A stretch of DNA of 64,000 nt from assembly GCA_023511615.1 (NCBI GenBank), contig JAIMBL010000001.1:1-64000 (forward strand). The letters run 5' to 3'. Made by a program: the position numbers and the translations under genes. The notes beneath the pieces are model-generated. The model was not told the origin of the DNA, did not search any database, and was given only the letters and a program-made list of their open reading frames with translations. How positions within the stretch are numbered: position 1 is the stretch's first letter; each line of letters begins with the position of its first letter. This stretch comes from Leptolyngbyaceae cyanobacterium HOT.MB2.61 (lineage in GTDB: Bacteria > Cyanobacteriota > Cyanobacteriia > Leptolyngbyales > Leptolyngbyaceae). Positions 16,155 to 24,348 of this stretch are shown here, piece by piece.

Positions 16155-16314
16155 TTAACCTGGCAGTATTTGATCGTGCATTCCGAACCGCCCTCATCCC
16201 CCAACCCCTTCTCCCATAATGAGGAGAAGGGGAGCCGGATCGAAAGTCCCTCGCCCAAAATGGGCGAGGGATTTAGGGTGAGGGCGTCTGTAGTCACAAC
16301 AGTTGCCAGGTTAA
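16155..16314 (+). mobile_element. 160-bp MITE with TA target duplication, copy 1
   Basis: The ends are exact inverted repeats TTAACCTGGCA...TGCCAGGTTAA, flanked on both sides by TA (16153-16154 and 16315-16316). The inside carries two palindromes (CTTCTCCCAT-AATGAGGAGAAG and TCGCCCAAAATGGGCGA). A near-identical element with the same TA flanks is at 62253-62411. No coding capacity, so it would need a transposase in trans. TA duplication and TTAA-type ends fit the IS630/Tc1-mariner group, but the parent element is not in this window. Confidence 0.88.
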
Positions 16315-16422
16315 TAGAAAAGGCAGAAATGGGCTGCTTCCTATTAAGCTAAAATTTGGAGTGGGTTTGTCCTTTTACCAGGAGATGGAGACCTGTTAAA
16401 AGCGTCTTTACCATATATCGCG

Positions 16423-17034
16423 ATGGACTCATCCTCTGAATTTGGCGATCGCCAGCACCCCAAATTCCATCAGGCAAGCCCTGCTCGGATTTTTCACTGG
16501 GTCAATGTCATTAGCCTCTTCCTGATGCTGACCAGTGGTTTACGCATCTACAATGCCAACCCTGTCTTTGGCGGACGGGGTGGTTACGACTTTCCCCTAC
16601 TCATGACCCTGGGTGGATGGTTAGCGGGAGCGCGCCACTGGCACTTTGCAGCAATGTGGTTCTTTTCCCTGAATTTACTCTGGTATGGGGTGTATGTATT
16701 GGTCAGTCGGCGCTGGAAGCATCGCTATGTGGGCAGCAATGACATCAAAGCCCTTCAAATGAGCAAAAATTCAAAGCGACGCATCTATGCCTGGCATCGA
16801 ATTGTCTATACCTCAATCATTCCGATTCTGCTGTTAGCTCTGTTTACAGGCATTGGCATGTATAAGCCCGCACAATTTCCCTGGATTGTGGATTTCTTTG
16901 GCGGCTGGTTTCCACTGCGAGTAGTGCATCTGATGACTGTACCGGCAGTTCTGATATTTGCGATCGCCCATTCGCTGCTGGCTCTGAAAGCGGGAGGCGA
17001 TCGCCTGGTCAACTCGATGTTCTGGAATCAATAA
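16423..17034 (+). CDS. Cytochrome b561/b-type cytochrome subunit-like membrane protein
   Basis: 203 residues with four transmembrane helices. It has histidines in the expected positions for two b haems: RIFHWVNV in helix 1, ARHWHFAAMW in helix 2, YAWHRIVY in helix 3, and RVVHLMTVPAV with IAHSLL in helix 4. This is the cytochrome b561 / Ni-Fe hydrogenase b-subunit (formate dehydrogenase gamma) fold, which passes electrons between quinone and a redox partner. No hydrogenase or molybdoenzyme gene is near, so the partner is unknown (molybdopterin sulfite-oxidase-type enzymes are one possibility). The upstream region holds the MITE. Confidence 0.82.
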   Translation: MDSSSEFGDRQHPKFHQASPARIFHWVNVISLFLMLTSGLRIYNANPVFGGRGGYDFPLLMTLGGWLAGARHWHFAAMWFFSLNLLWYGVYVLVSRRWKHRYVGSNDIKALQMSKNSKRRIYAWHRIVYTSIIPILLLALFTGIGMYKPAQFPWIVDFFGGWFPLRVVHLMTVPAVLIFAIAHSLLALKAGGDRLVNSMFWNQ

Positions 17035-17076
17035 GAGTAGCTTACGCCACTTTTTCACCGCCAAGCCGGGAGAACC
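17033..17076 (+). repeat. Two-hairpin element, partial copy 3
   Basis: AAGAGTAGCTTACGCCACTT, then TTTCACCGCCAAGCCGGGAG and AACC matches the right half of 22443-22564 and 25272-25393. It overlaps the stop of the cytochrome b gene and lies between convergent genes. Confidence 0.7.
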
Positions 17077-17103
17077 TTCTATGTTTACTACCTCTTAGCT
17101 TCT

Positions 17104-19677
17104 TTAGACAGAAGCCTGTTGCCGTTGATAAAGCGACCAGTATAGTCCTTTACTTTGCAATAGCTCCGTGTGAGTTCCTTTTTCAACCAGAACTCCCCTC
17201 TCCAGCACAACAATCAGGTCTGCTCGCTTGAGTGGAGCAAAGCGGTGGGCAATCAGAAAGACGGTGCGATTTTGAGAAACCCGTTGCAGATTTTGCAGAA
17301 CCTGTTGCTCAGTCTCCGCATCAAGGGCACTGGTGGCTTCGTCTAAAATTAGTATAGGTGCTTTGGAGAGGAAGAGACGAGCCAGAGCCAGTCGCTGACG
17401 TTGCCCCCCGGAGAGGGCAGTTCCCCGCTCACCGACACTGGTTTCATAACCGTGGGGCAGTTCACTGATGAAGTCGTGGGCGACAGCCAGTCGGGCTGCT
17501 TCTACAACCTGTTCGGAAGTGATATCTGGATTGCCCAGGCTAATGTTTTCAAGGACGGAACCGTTAAAGATGAAGTCCTCCTGTAAGACAACACCAATCT
17601 GCTGCCTGAGTGATGCCAGGTCAGCACTTTTCACATCAAAGCCATCAATTAAAATGCGCCCCGACTCTACTGGATAGAGGCGCTGAAGCAGTTTAGAAAG
17701 GGTACTCTTGCCAGAGCCGCTGCGCCCAACCACACCGACTAGCATGCCGGGCTCAACACTGAAGGAAATTCCTCGCAGAACAGGTTCCTGGGTGGGATGA
17801 TAGCGGAAGAAAACCTGGTCGAAGGTGACCTGCCCTTTGAGGGGGGGAAGCACCAGACCAGAACCTGCTTCGGCTTCGGGAGCCGTGTTGAGAATATCAC
17901 CAATCCGATCAACAGAAAGCAGGACCTGTTGCAAGTTTTGCCAGAGTTGTACCAGACGCAGCAGGGGGCCAGTCATTCTACCGGAGAGCATCTGAAAGGC
18001 GACGAGCTGGCCGATGGTGAGTTTTTGTTCAATCACCAGAGTCGCACCGACCCAAAGAACAATCAAGTAGGAAAGGTTAGTGAGGAAGTCAGCTATGTTG
18101 CTGCTGATGTTTTGAGTAGTGGAAGCTTTGAATCCGGTACGAATGAAGCGAGCAAAGAGACCTTCCCAGCGATCGCGGGCTGCCTTTTCAGCCGTATGGG
18201 CCTTCACCGCCTGAATTCCAGTCACGGTTTCTACCAGGAAGGATTGGCTATCAGCACTGCGGTTGAAGGTTTCGTTAAGCCAGTTGCGCAGGATGGGGGT
18301 CGCCGTAAGGGTGAGGATGATAAACAGCGGAATCACCGCCAGTGCCGCTAGAGTCAGAATGGCACTGTAATAAATCATGATTGCCAGATACACCACCGCA
18401 AAGAAGGCATCCAGAACCACTGTGAGCGCTGTTCCGGTAAGGAATTGTCGGATATTTTCCAACTCCTGAACGCGGGCGACGGTATCCCCAACCCGGCGCT
18501 GCTCAAAGTAGGAAAGGGGCAGCCGCATCAGATGGCGGAAAAGCTGGGCCGAAAGGCTGAGGTCTAATCGGCGGGCGGTGTGGGTAAAGATGAACAGGCG
18601 CAGAATACCCAGAAGCCCTTCAAAGAAGGCAACACCAAGGAGGGCGATCGCCATCACATGCAGGGTTGGCAGACTGCCCTGCACCATCACCTTGTCAATC
18701 ACCACCTGGGTGATGATTGGGGTTGCCAGTCCCAATATTTGCAGGGTGAAGGACGCGATCAGCACCTCCGTCAGCAGCCCCCGGTATTTCATCACTGCGG
18801 GCAAAAACCAGGCTAGGCTGAACCGTTCCTGCTTCTGAACGGCTTCCACCAGCCACAGTTGCCCATTCCAGGCGGGTTCCACCAGGGCGCGGGGTACACT
18901 TTCGCAGGTGCGGGCGGGGTTGAGAGGATCTCCTATAATCAGGCGATCGCCTCGCATCGCGTAGACCAGTACCCAGTGGAAGGGAGTGGTGCTGCGATCG
19001 CGCAGATTGGAAGTGGCTCCATTAACACTTTCTCCCTCTCGCCACTGCATCAGAGCCGGAAGCGGGACTTTACGCAAATCGTTCCAGGTCGTCTCAATCC
19101 GGCGCAACTGAAGCCCTAACTTCTCCGATGCCTCCACCACATCGGGTGGTTGCTGGCTGCGGATCTGGCGCTGCACCCATTCCAACTGGGCAGGATTTTG
19201 CAGATGACTCGCTACCATCGTCAAACAGGCAGCAGCCGTATTGACCCCTGGCACAAAGGGAAAGTCTGAAGTGGGCTGGCGAGTGATTTCCGTTTGAGGC
19301 TGATAGCGTAATCGCTGCAAAGCCCAGTATTGTTGCAGCTCAGGAGAAGAAATTTTGCTCCACAAATCTGCCTTCCAGAGTGCCACGGCCACATCTTTAT
19401 CTGCTGCCCTGGCCCGCCAGAAGCCAGGCAGTTCCAGCGCATCTCCCAACCAATCTCCCTGCTTCAGGATGATAGACTGCCCTTCCTCTGGAATCAGGCG
19501 GACCTTACCTGCCAGTACCAGCATCTGGCTGCCAGGTGCCTCCGTTGACCAGAGCATTTCTCCCAGGCTAAAGCGACGAATATCCGCCGCCTGTTTGAAT
19601 TGAACCTGCTGGTCGGGGCTTAAGAAGCTAAGGGGAGGAACGTTCCAGGGCAGATTGACAAGGTCTTGGGCAATCAT
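17104..19677 (-). CDS. ABC exporter with degenerate C39 peptidase domain and cNMP-like N-terminus
   Basis: 857 residues. Order: a cyclic-nucleotide-binding-like beta-roll (about 20-110), a C39-like domain (about 145-275), six transmembrane helices (about 290-570), and an ABC ATPase. The ATPase shows Walker A GRSGSGKST near 649, signature ALSGGQRQR near 757, Walker B ILILDEATSALD near 777 and an H-loop (IAHRF). In active C39 domains the nucleophile lies in a DCGxAC motif. Here the site reads GVNTAAACLTM, so the catalytic Cys is absent while the His (TPFHWVLVY) and Asp (IIGDP) remain, as in HlyB-type substrate-recognition domains. It follows a parvulin gene on the same strand, and no HlyD adaptor is adjacent. 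Likely type I secretion of an unknown protein or peptide. Confidence 0.9.
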   Translation of the reverse strand: MIAQDLVNLPWNVPPLSFLSPDQQVQFKQAADIRRFSLGEMLWSTEAPGSQMLVLAGKVRLIPEEGQSIILKQGDWLGDALELPGFWRARAADKDVAVALWKADLWSKISSPELQQYWALQRLRYQPQTEITRQPTSDFPFVPGVNTAAACLTMVASHLQNPAQLEWVQRQIRSQQPPDVVEASEKLGLQLRRIETTWNDLRKVPLPALMQWREGESVNGATSNLRDRSTTPFHWVLVYAMRGDRLIIGDPLNPARTCESVPRALVEPAWNGQLWLVEAVQKQERFSLAWFLPAVMKYRGLLTEVLIASFTLQILGLATPIITQVVIDKVMVQGSLPTLHVMAIALLGVAFFEGLLGILRLFIFTHTARRLDLSLSAQLFRHLMRLPLSYFEQRRVGDTVARVQELENIRQFLTGTALTVVLDAFFAVVYLAIMIYYSAILTLAALAVIPLFIILTLTATPILRNWLNETFNRSADSQSFLVETVTGIQAVKAHTAEKAARDRWEGLFARFIRTGFKASTTQNISSNIADFLTNLSYLIVLWVGATLVIEQKLTIGQLVAFQMLSGRMTGPLLRLVQLWQNLQQVLLSVDRIGDILNTAPEAEAGSGLVLPPLKGQVTFDQVFFRYHPTQEPVLRGISFSVEPGMLVGVVGRSGSGKSTLSKLLQRLYPVESGRILIDGFDVKSADLASLRQQIGVVLQEDFIFNGSVLENISLGNPDITSEQVVEAARLAVAHDFISELPHGYETSVGERGTALSGGQRQRLALARLFLSKAPILILDEATSALDAETEQQVLQNLQRVSQNRTVFLIAHRFAPLKRADLIVVLERGVLVEKGTHTELLQSKGLYWSLYQRQQASV

Positions 19678-19796
19678 TGAATCACCTGCACAAGCATAAA
19701 CAGTTAAGAAGATAGACAGATGGGTGGCATGTTTAAACTAGTGCTTTCTCCTAATGAGAGTCGATTTTCGTATCAAAAAATTGACAATTAGGAGCC

Positions 19797-19877
19797 TGGC
19801 GTTCGGAGGTAGAACCCCTGCTTGGGGGCAAAGCCCCTAAACCTCCATTTTGGAAAACTTAATGTTTGCAACACTAG
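19797..19877 (+). repeat. GC-rich palindromic repeat, family B, copy 2 (left end diverged)
   Basis: AGAACCCCTGCTTGGGGGCA, AAGCCCCTAAACCTCCATTT, then GTTTGCAACACTAG match family B. The left third is unrelated. The final CTAG overlaps the stop codon of the parvulin gene (19874-19876). Confidence 0.78.
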
Positions 19878-20644
19878 TCGTTAACCTGCAGCTTAACGGT
19901 CATTGTCTGGATTTTTTCCGCCACCCACCGCTCAAACAGTTCGTTCTGCATAGCCTGACGCAGGGGAGCATCTTCCAGGGTTGCCGGAATAAACTGCTCA
20001 ACTCGGAAAATGGCCCAATGGTTCTCTACCTGGATAGGGCCAACCAATTCCCCAGGACTGGCTGAGTCAATGGCGGCTCTCAGAGTATCCGGCATCGTTC
20101 CCCGGCTGACTGGTCCCATCATGCCATTAGCAACTTTTTCATCAGCGATCGAGTATTCCCGGGCGAGTTGTTCAAAACTGGCCCCTTCCATGATCTGGCT
20201 GTGAAGCTCGTCGGCCATGTCTTGACTGGGGACAACAATGCGAGACAGCACGACCCGGTCATAAAACAGTTTTCGCTCGATGAAATGCTCCTGTATCCGA
20301 GCTTCAGTGACCACTGCCTTTAATTTTTCCAGCTTGAAGCTGTTTGAGATTTGACTGTGAAACTGCTCATAATTAATGCCATTGCGGGTCAACCAATCCT
20401 GAAACACCTGGGGATCAGTCAAGTTTTGCTTTAAACGAAAATCAACCACAGCCTGTTCAATCATGGCAGGGCTGATATCCAGGTCCTGTCGAGTTGCCAG
20501 TTCACGCTCCAGGACATATTGGCGCAGAATATCTCCGATAAAGGGTTGCAGTTTGCCTGCCGACTGCAAGTACCGCAAGCACTGCCTCAGAGAGAGGGGC
20601 TGTTCATCAACAATAAGCAGGGCTTTTGATTCTTGTAATTCCAT
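19874..20644 (-). CDS. Parvulin-type peptidylprolyl isomerase
   Basis: 256 residues. An N-terminal SurA-like helical chaperone region (residues 1-130, with LRQCLRYLQSAGKLQPFIGD) is followed by a rotamase domain at about 133-225. The rotamase has the family pattern VVLSRIVVPSQDMADEL, ASFEQLAREYSIAD and GMMGPVSRGTMPDTL. There is no signal peptide, so it acts in the cytoplasm. Such proteins are often encoded beside C39/HlyB-type exporters in cyanobacteria and may keep the export substrate unfolded. The exporter gene follows on the same strand after 196 bases that contain a repeat. The stop codon TAG lies in the CTAG end of that repeat. Confidence 0.87.
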   Translation of the reverse strand: MELQESKALLIVDEQPLSLRQCLRYLQSAGKLQPFIGDILRQYVLERELATRQDLDISPAMIEQAVVDFRLKQNLTDPQVFQDWLTRNGINYEQFHSQISNSFKLEKLKAVVTEARIQEHFIERKLFYDRVVLSRIVVPSQDMADELHSQIMEGASFEQLAREYSIADEKVANGMMGPVSRGTMPDTLRAAIDSASPGELVGPIQVENHWAIFRVEQFIPATLEDAPLRQAMQNELFERWVAEKIQTMTVKLQVND

Positions 20645-21296
20645 GAAGTAACCAAATATTAGAAATTCAGAGTCTGTGCTGTGTTGTCTAAAGGCTATCC
20701 GAAAACCGCTGACATAGGCTGGGCATTCCCCTTTCAGGACAATCGCTACTACCTATTGACGCTACTACCTATTGATTTAAGCAGTAGCAATTCTAGTTTT
20801 CGAATAGGTTCTGAGTTTATTTCCGGCACTGCATTAAATTTTATGCAAGCTTTACCTGGAAAAACCGTGAGAATCCTGATAGATTTCTCCATATCAATAC
20901 TGCCCAGATATCTGTGCGGAACTGCTATAGCTTAGCCTTCGTTCGGAAAACGATCCGGAAACCTTCTTTACATCTTCTTTACAGAGATTTGCTCGCCAGC
21001 CTGTACTCCATTCATACCCGCTTCATATTAAGCTGCAATGGAGCCAGAAAAGTAAGGAATCTCAGTATTACTGACTAGACGCAATTAAGCTGAGACAATT
21101 TTCGAGGTGTAGGGGGTGCCCCCCGTCTGGAGCCAGCCCCACTTCCTCTTCTTATAGTCAACTGAACTACTGACCAGTTGAAATCATAAAATAGATCTAA
21201 ACTCCGACCGGAAAACCGGGTTTTATGGCATGATCATTAGGGTAAACACAGAGCAAAAAATAGACTCTCATTCTAGTAATTGAAGGAAATTCGCTT
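20645..21296. other. Intergenic region upstream of the peroxiredoxin gene
   Basis: 652 bases. A perfect 16-bp tandem duplication CGCTACTACCTATTGA is at 20744-20759 and 20760-20775. A GGGGGTGCCCCCC hairpin lies near 21115. An AT-rich stretch precedes the peroxiredoxin start. A frame at 20681-20935 has no protein-like features and was not called. Confidence 0.5.
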
Positions 21297-21932
21297 ATGG
21301 CTCTCCAATTAGGCGACACTGTCCCTAACTTCACTCAGCAGAGCAGTGAAGGCGAGATTAATTTTTATGACTGGGCGGGTGATAGTTGGGTAGTTTTCTT
21401 TTCCCACCCGGCAGATTACACCCCCGTTTGTACCACGGAACTGGGTGAAGTGGCTAAGCTGAAGCCCGAATTTGAAAAGCGAAACGTGAAAGTGATTGCT
21501 CTCAGCGTTGATGATACTGAGTCTCACAAGGGCTGGATCAACGACATCAACGAAACCCAAAACACTACGGTTAACTACCCCATTATTGCGGATGCCGATA
21601 AGTCGGTATCTAACCTGTATGGGATGATTCATCCTAATGCGAACGAGAAGGTGACTGTACGTACAGTATTCGTAATTGACCCTCAGAAAAAACTGCGTCT
21701 GACTATCACCTATCCCCCCAGCACAGGCCGTAATTTTGAAGAGATCCTGCGGGTCATTGATTCCCTCCAATTGACTGATAACTATGGTGTTGCCACTCCG
21801 GTCAACTGGAAAGATGGTGATGATGTGGTGGTGGTGCCCTCCATTCCTACGGAAGAAGCCAAGCAAAGATTTCCCAAAGGGATCACAGAGGTTAAGCCTT
21901 ATTTACGGTTGACTCCTCAACCTAACAAGTAA
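21297..21932 (+). CDS. 1-Cys peroxiredoxin (Prx6 type)
   Basis: 211 residues, the full length for a Prx6-class 1-Cys peroxiredoxin. The peroxidatic cysteine is Cys45 in the motif HPADYTPVCTTELG, with the conserved Thr/Pro and the downstream Arg (VRTVFVIDP). The long C-terminal part (NWKDGDDVVVVPSIPTEEAK, QRFPKG) is characteristic of the 1-Cys group; no resolving cysteine is present. It reduces hydrogen and organic peroxides in the cytoplasm. The ATG is preceded by GAAGGAAA at the right distance. Monocistronic. Confidence 0.95.
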   Translation: MALQLGDTVPNFTQQSSEGEINFYDWAGDSWVVFFSHPADYTPVCTTELGEVAKLKPEFEKRNVKVIALSVDDTESHKGWINDINETQNTTVNYPIIADADKSVSNLYGMIHPNANEKVTVRTVFVIDPQKKLRLTITYPPSTGRNFEEILRVIDSLQLTDNYGVATPVNWKDGDDVVVVPSIPTEEAKQRFPKGITEVKPYLRLTPQPNK

Positions 21933-22147
21933 GGTATTAATACCAATCTCTTGTAAAGTTGCGTGGATGAACTCTACCTCCTACGGCATATCCCCTTGTC
22001 AATGGGAAGTTGGGTGTGGGCAAGGCCATATGCGGTTTCACAAAGGATTAGTATAAGCCATTAACCACTAGCAGAAGGGTGGGTGACAGTACCTACCCTC
22101 TCTTTTTATTTGTTTTATTTGTGGTAATGGACATCGCTATGGTCGCT

Positions 22148-22188
22148 ATAGCTGTCGCCAGGGGTTCCACTCTTGCATCCCGTCCTAA
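22148..22188 (-). repeat. Family A repeat, internally deleted
   Basis: The minus strand reads TTAGGACGGGATGCAAGAGT, GGAACCCCTGGC, then GACAGCTATA. It joins the two outer parts of family A (compare 551-644) and lacks the central hairpin. Confidence 0.6.
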
Positions 22189-22319
22189 GCTTAGTGACTA
22201 TAGCTATAGTTTGAATTACAACTAGTAGGGCTTAGCGTAAATCAATCGGCCATTCCAAACCTCCATTCTCGACTCCCTATTCCCTTCCAATAGTTGCCAA
22301 ACTTACGCCAAAGAGTACT

Positions 22320-22422
22320 GGTTTCCAATGCATAAACCACTCTTTAGCTCTAGCCCCTGGCCCCTTAGCCCCTGCCCCCTTGAAGAGTGTGGCTAATTCA
22401 ACTGAAAAAAACCTGTAAGTAC
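22320..22422 (+). repeat. 94-bp dispersed repeat, copy 2
   Basis: GTTTCCAATGCATAAACCAC, TCTTTAG, a C-rich tract, GTGGCTAATTCAACTGAAAA and CCTGTAAGTAC; the inverted counterpart of 15494-15587. Confidence 0.8.
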
Positions 22423-22442
22423 AAAGCTTCTCCATCTCGCAG

Positions 22443-22564
22443 GCTCTCCTGAGAGTTTGGTGATAGGCGATGCTGATCACCAAAACAAAATCAATATTTC
22501 AGGGATTCTGTTTGAGGTGAAAGAGTAGCTTAAGCTACTCTTTCACCGGCGAGCCAGGAGAACC
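22443..22564 (+). repeat. Two-hairpin element, copy 1 (cysK upstream)
   Basis: Hairpin 1: GGTGAT-AGGCGATGCTG-ATCACC. Then ACAAAATCAATATTTCAGGG and ATTCTGTTT, hairpin 2 AGAGTAGC-TTAA-GCTACTCT, and a tail TTCACCGGCGAGCCAGGAGA. A diverged copy is at 25272-25393 with both stems kept, and the right half recurs at 17033-17076. It lies 86 bases before cysK. Confidence 0.75.
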
Positions 22565-22649
22565 ATCTCGCAACTAAATTTAGGACGGCTATATTAGGCG
22601 AAAATTTTAGAGAGGAATCATTCAGGTCGTTTCTAGAGTTTTTTTCAGA

Positions 22650-23624
22650 ATGGATATCAAACGTGGATTTGTCGGCACCGTAGGTAACACTCCGTTGATT
22701 CGGCTCAATAGCTTTAGCGAAGAGACAGGATGCGAAATCCTGGGAAAAGCAGAGTTTCTGAATCCGGGCGGTTCCGTCAAAGACCGGGCGGCGCTTTACA
22801 TCATCCAGGACGCAGAAGAAAAAGGTATTCTTAAGCCGGGCGGCACTGTGGTTGAAGGAACTGCCGGAAATACGGGAATCGGGCTTGCTCATATTTGCAA
22901 TGCCAAGGGTTATCGGTGTTTGATTGTCATCCCCGAAACCCAATCCCAGGAGAAGATGGACCTGTTGCGAACACTGGGTGCGGAAGTTCGTCCAGTCCCT
23001 GCTGTGCCTTACCGGGATCCCAATAATTATGTCAAACTCTCCGGCAGGCTGGCTTCAGAAATGGAAAATGCCATTTGGGCGAACCAGTTTGACAATCTGG
23101 CAAACCGCCGCGCCCATTACGAAACAACCGGACCCGAGATCTGGGCACAAACCGATGGAACAGTGGATGCCTGGGTCACTTCTACTGGGACGGGTGGCAC
23201 CTATGCTGGAGTGGCTATGTTCTTGAAGGAAAAGAACCCAGATATTCGGTGTGTGGTTGCCGACCCTATGGGGAGTGGGCTCTACAGCTATGTCAAGACG
23301 GGTGAAATCAAGATAGAGGGAAATTCTATTACTGAAGGAATCGGAAACAGTCGGGTGACTGCCAATATGGAGGGAGCACCTGCTGATGATGCAATTCAGG
23401 TAGATGACGTGGAAGCGGTGCGAGTTGTCTATCAACTTCTGGAGAAAGATGGGTTGTTCCTGGGGGGGTCGACGGGGATTAATGTGGGGGCTGCCGTTGC
23501 TCTGGCAAAACAGATGGGACCCGGACATCGGATTGTGACGATTTTGTGTGACGGTGGCAGCCGCTATCAGTCCAAGCTGTTTAACCGGGAATGGTTGGCA
23601 GGAAAAGGGCTTCTACCAGGATAG
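22650..23624 (+). CDS. cysK: Cysteine synthase (O-acetylserine sulfhydrylase)
   Basis: 324 residues, PLP fold type II. It makes L-cysteine from O-acetylserine and sulfide. The PLP lysine is Lys44 in NPGGSVKDRA, the substrate loop is EGTAGNTGIG, the phosphate cup TGTGGTYAG, and the serine near PLP N1 lies in LFLGGSTGINVGAA. It closely matches the cyanobacterial CysK type that starts MDIK..F....GNTPLIRLNSF. The stop codon is 13 bases before the next gene and merges with its ribosome site, so the two are likely translationally coupled. Confidence 0.94.
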   Translation: MDIKRGFVGTVGNTPLIRLNSFSEETGCEILGKAEFLNPGGSVKDRAALYIIQDAEEKGILKPGGTVVEGTAGNTGIGLAHICNAKGYRCLIVIPETQSQEKMDLLRTLGAEVRPVPAVPYRDPNNYVKLSGRLASEMENAIWANQFDNLANRRAHYETTGPEIWAQTDGTVDAWVTSTGTGGTYAGVAMFLKEKNPDIRCVVADPMGSGLYSYVKTGEIKIEGNSITEGIGNSRVTANMEGAPADDAIQVDDVEAVRVVYQLLEKDGLFLGGSTGINVGAAVALAKQMGPGHRIVTILCDGGSRYQSKLFNREWLAGKGLLPG

Positions 23625-23637
23625 GAGGTACTTGTTC

Positions 23638-24327
23638 TTGCAGAAATCTGAAATGGCTCGATGGGTATTTGCTGATCGCCCAGCCGCCCAAGTTCTTTCT
23701 AATGCTAATCCCTCTCGCACTTCAGGTAATCTGATTGACCCAGCCTTGGTGCCTCTTCTGCAAACCATTCTGTGGATTGCTTTTTGGGTGTTTGTAACCG
23801 TTTTGATCAGAACCAGTCGGCTCTTTACTGTGCTGGTCAAGCGAATTGAGGCAGGCTCTCCGCTGAGGGCTGGTTACTTTGAGTTAGGGGCCCCTCCGGC
23901 TCTGATGAACCCAAGCGTGGAAGCGGTGACGGCAGAGGGGGTTGATGGTATCCCGGTGTCACCCAGTGCCACTGAGGCCGTGGTGGATTACCAGAAGCAT
24001 TCAACCGCGATCGCGGAAGCCGTCTATCTGGTTCATGCGGCCAGAGAAATCAGTTCCAGGGCAGCCGCAGCACCCGGACGCTACTGGGTCAAAGTTTGGT
24101 TAGATGCGTACACTGACACTGAGTTCAACGCCTGCACTCGCGTCACCTACCGCCTGCATGAGTCTTTCAAACATCCCATTGTGGCAACTGAGGCGAAAGA
24201 GAAGCATTTTGAAGTGTGGATGGAAATTTGCGAAGAATTTACAGTAGTTGCCTACGTTGAACGAGAAGCCAAAGAACCTCTGTGGCTGACTCGCTTTATT
24301 GATCTTCCAGGGGGTGCTGGGGCATAG
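23638..24327 (+). CDS. Membrane protein with a C-terminal pYEATS-like domain
   Basis: About 229 residues. The TTG at 23638 is chosen because GGAGGT (23624-23629), overlapping the cysK stop, is 8 bases upstream; an ATG at 23653 is the alternative. One transmembrane helix (LVPLLQTILWIAFWVFVTVL) lies near residue 50. A linker of about 70 residues follows. The C-terminal domain runs from YWVKVWLDAYTDTEFNACTR through VTYRLHESFKHPIV and EKHFEVWMEICEEF to LWLTRFIDLPG. That is the beta-sandwich pattern of prokaryotic YEATS (pYEATS) domains, proposed to sense ligands in membrane-linked stress systems. The domain call is by pattern. The link to cysK is unexplained. Confidence 0.75.
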   Translation: MQKSEMARWVFADRPAAQVLSNANPSRTSGNLIDPALVPLLQTILWIAFWVFVTVLIRTSRLFTVLVKRIEAGSPLRAGYFELGAPPALMNPSVEAVTAEGVDGIPVSPSATEAVVDYQKHSTAIAEAVYLVHAAREISSRAAAAPGRYWVKVWLDAYTDTEFNACTRVTYRLHESFKHPIVATEAKEKHFEVWMEICEEFTVVAYVEREAKEPLWLTRFIDLPGGAGA

Positions 24328-24348
24328 ATGAGCATATCTGCGCAATCG

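Larger units (their letters stand above)
21933..22649. other. Repeat-filled intergenic region upstream of cysK
   Basis: 717 bases without a gene. It holds a short family A remnant, the 94-bp repeat and the two-hairpin element, each listed separately. The cysK ribosome site is weak. Confidence 0.55.

Noticed and set aside
16055..16297. 80-codon minus-strand frame with ALTLNPSPxxGEG
   Set aside because: It is the translation of the MITE at 16155-16314; the same peptide appears from the second copy near 62300.
20681..20935. 84-codon plus-strand frame upstream of the peroxiredoxin
   Set aside because: It contains a 16-bp tandem duplication and has no ribosome site or protein-like conservation cues.
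22536..22565. Cobalamin-riboswitch-like word CCGGCGAGCCAGGAGAACC upstream of cysK
   Set aside because: It resembles the B12 box, but the rest of the cobalamin aptamer is missing and the same word recurs in a dispersed repeat at 17033 and 25272.
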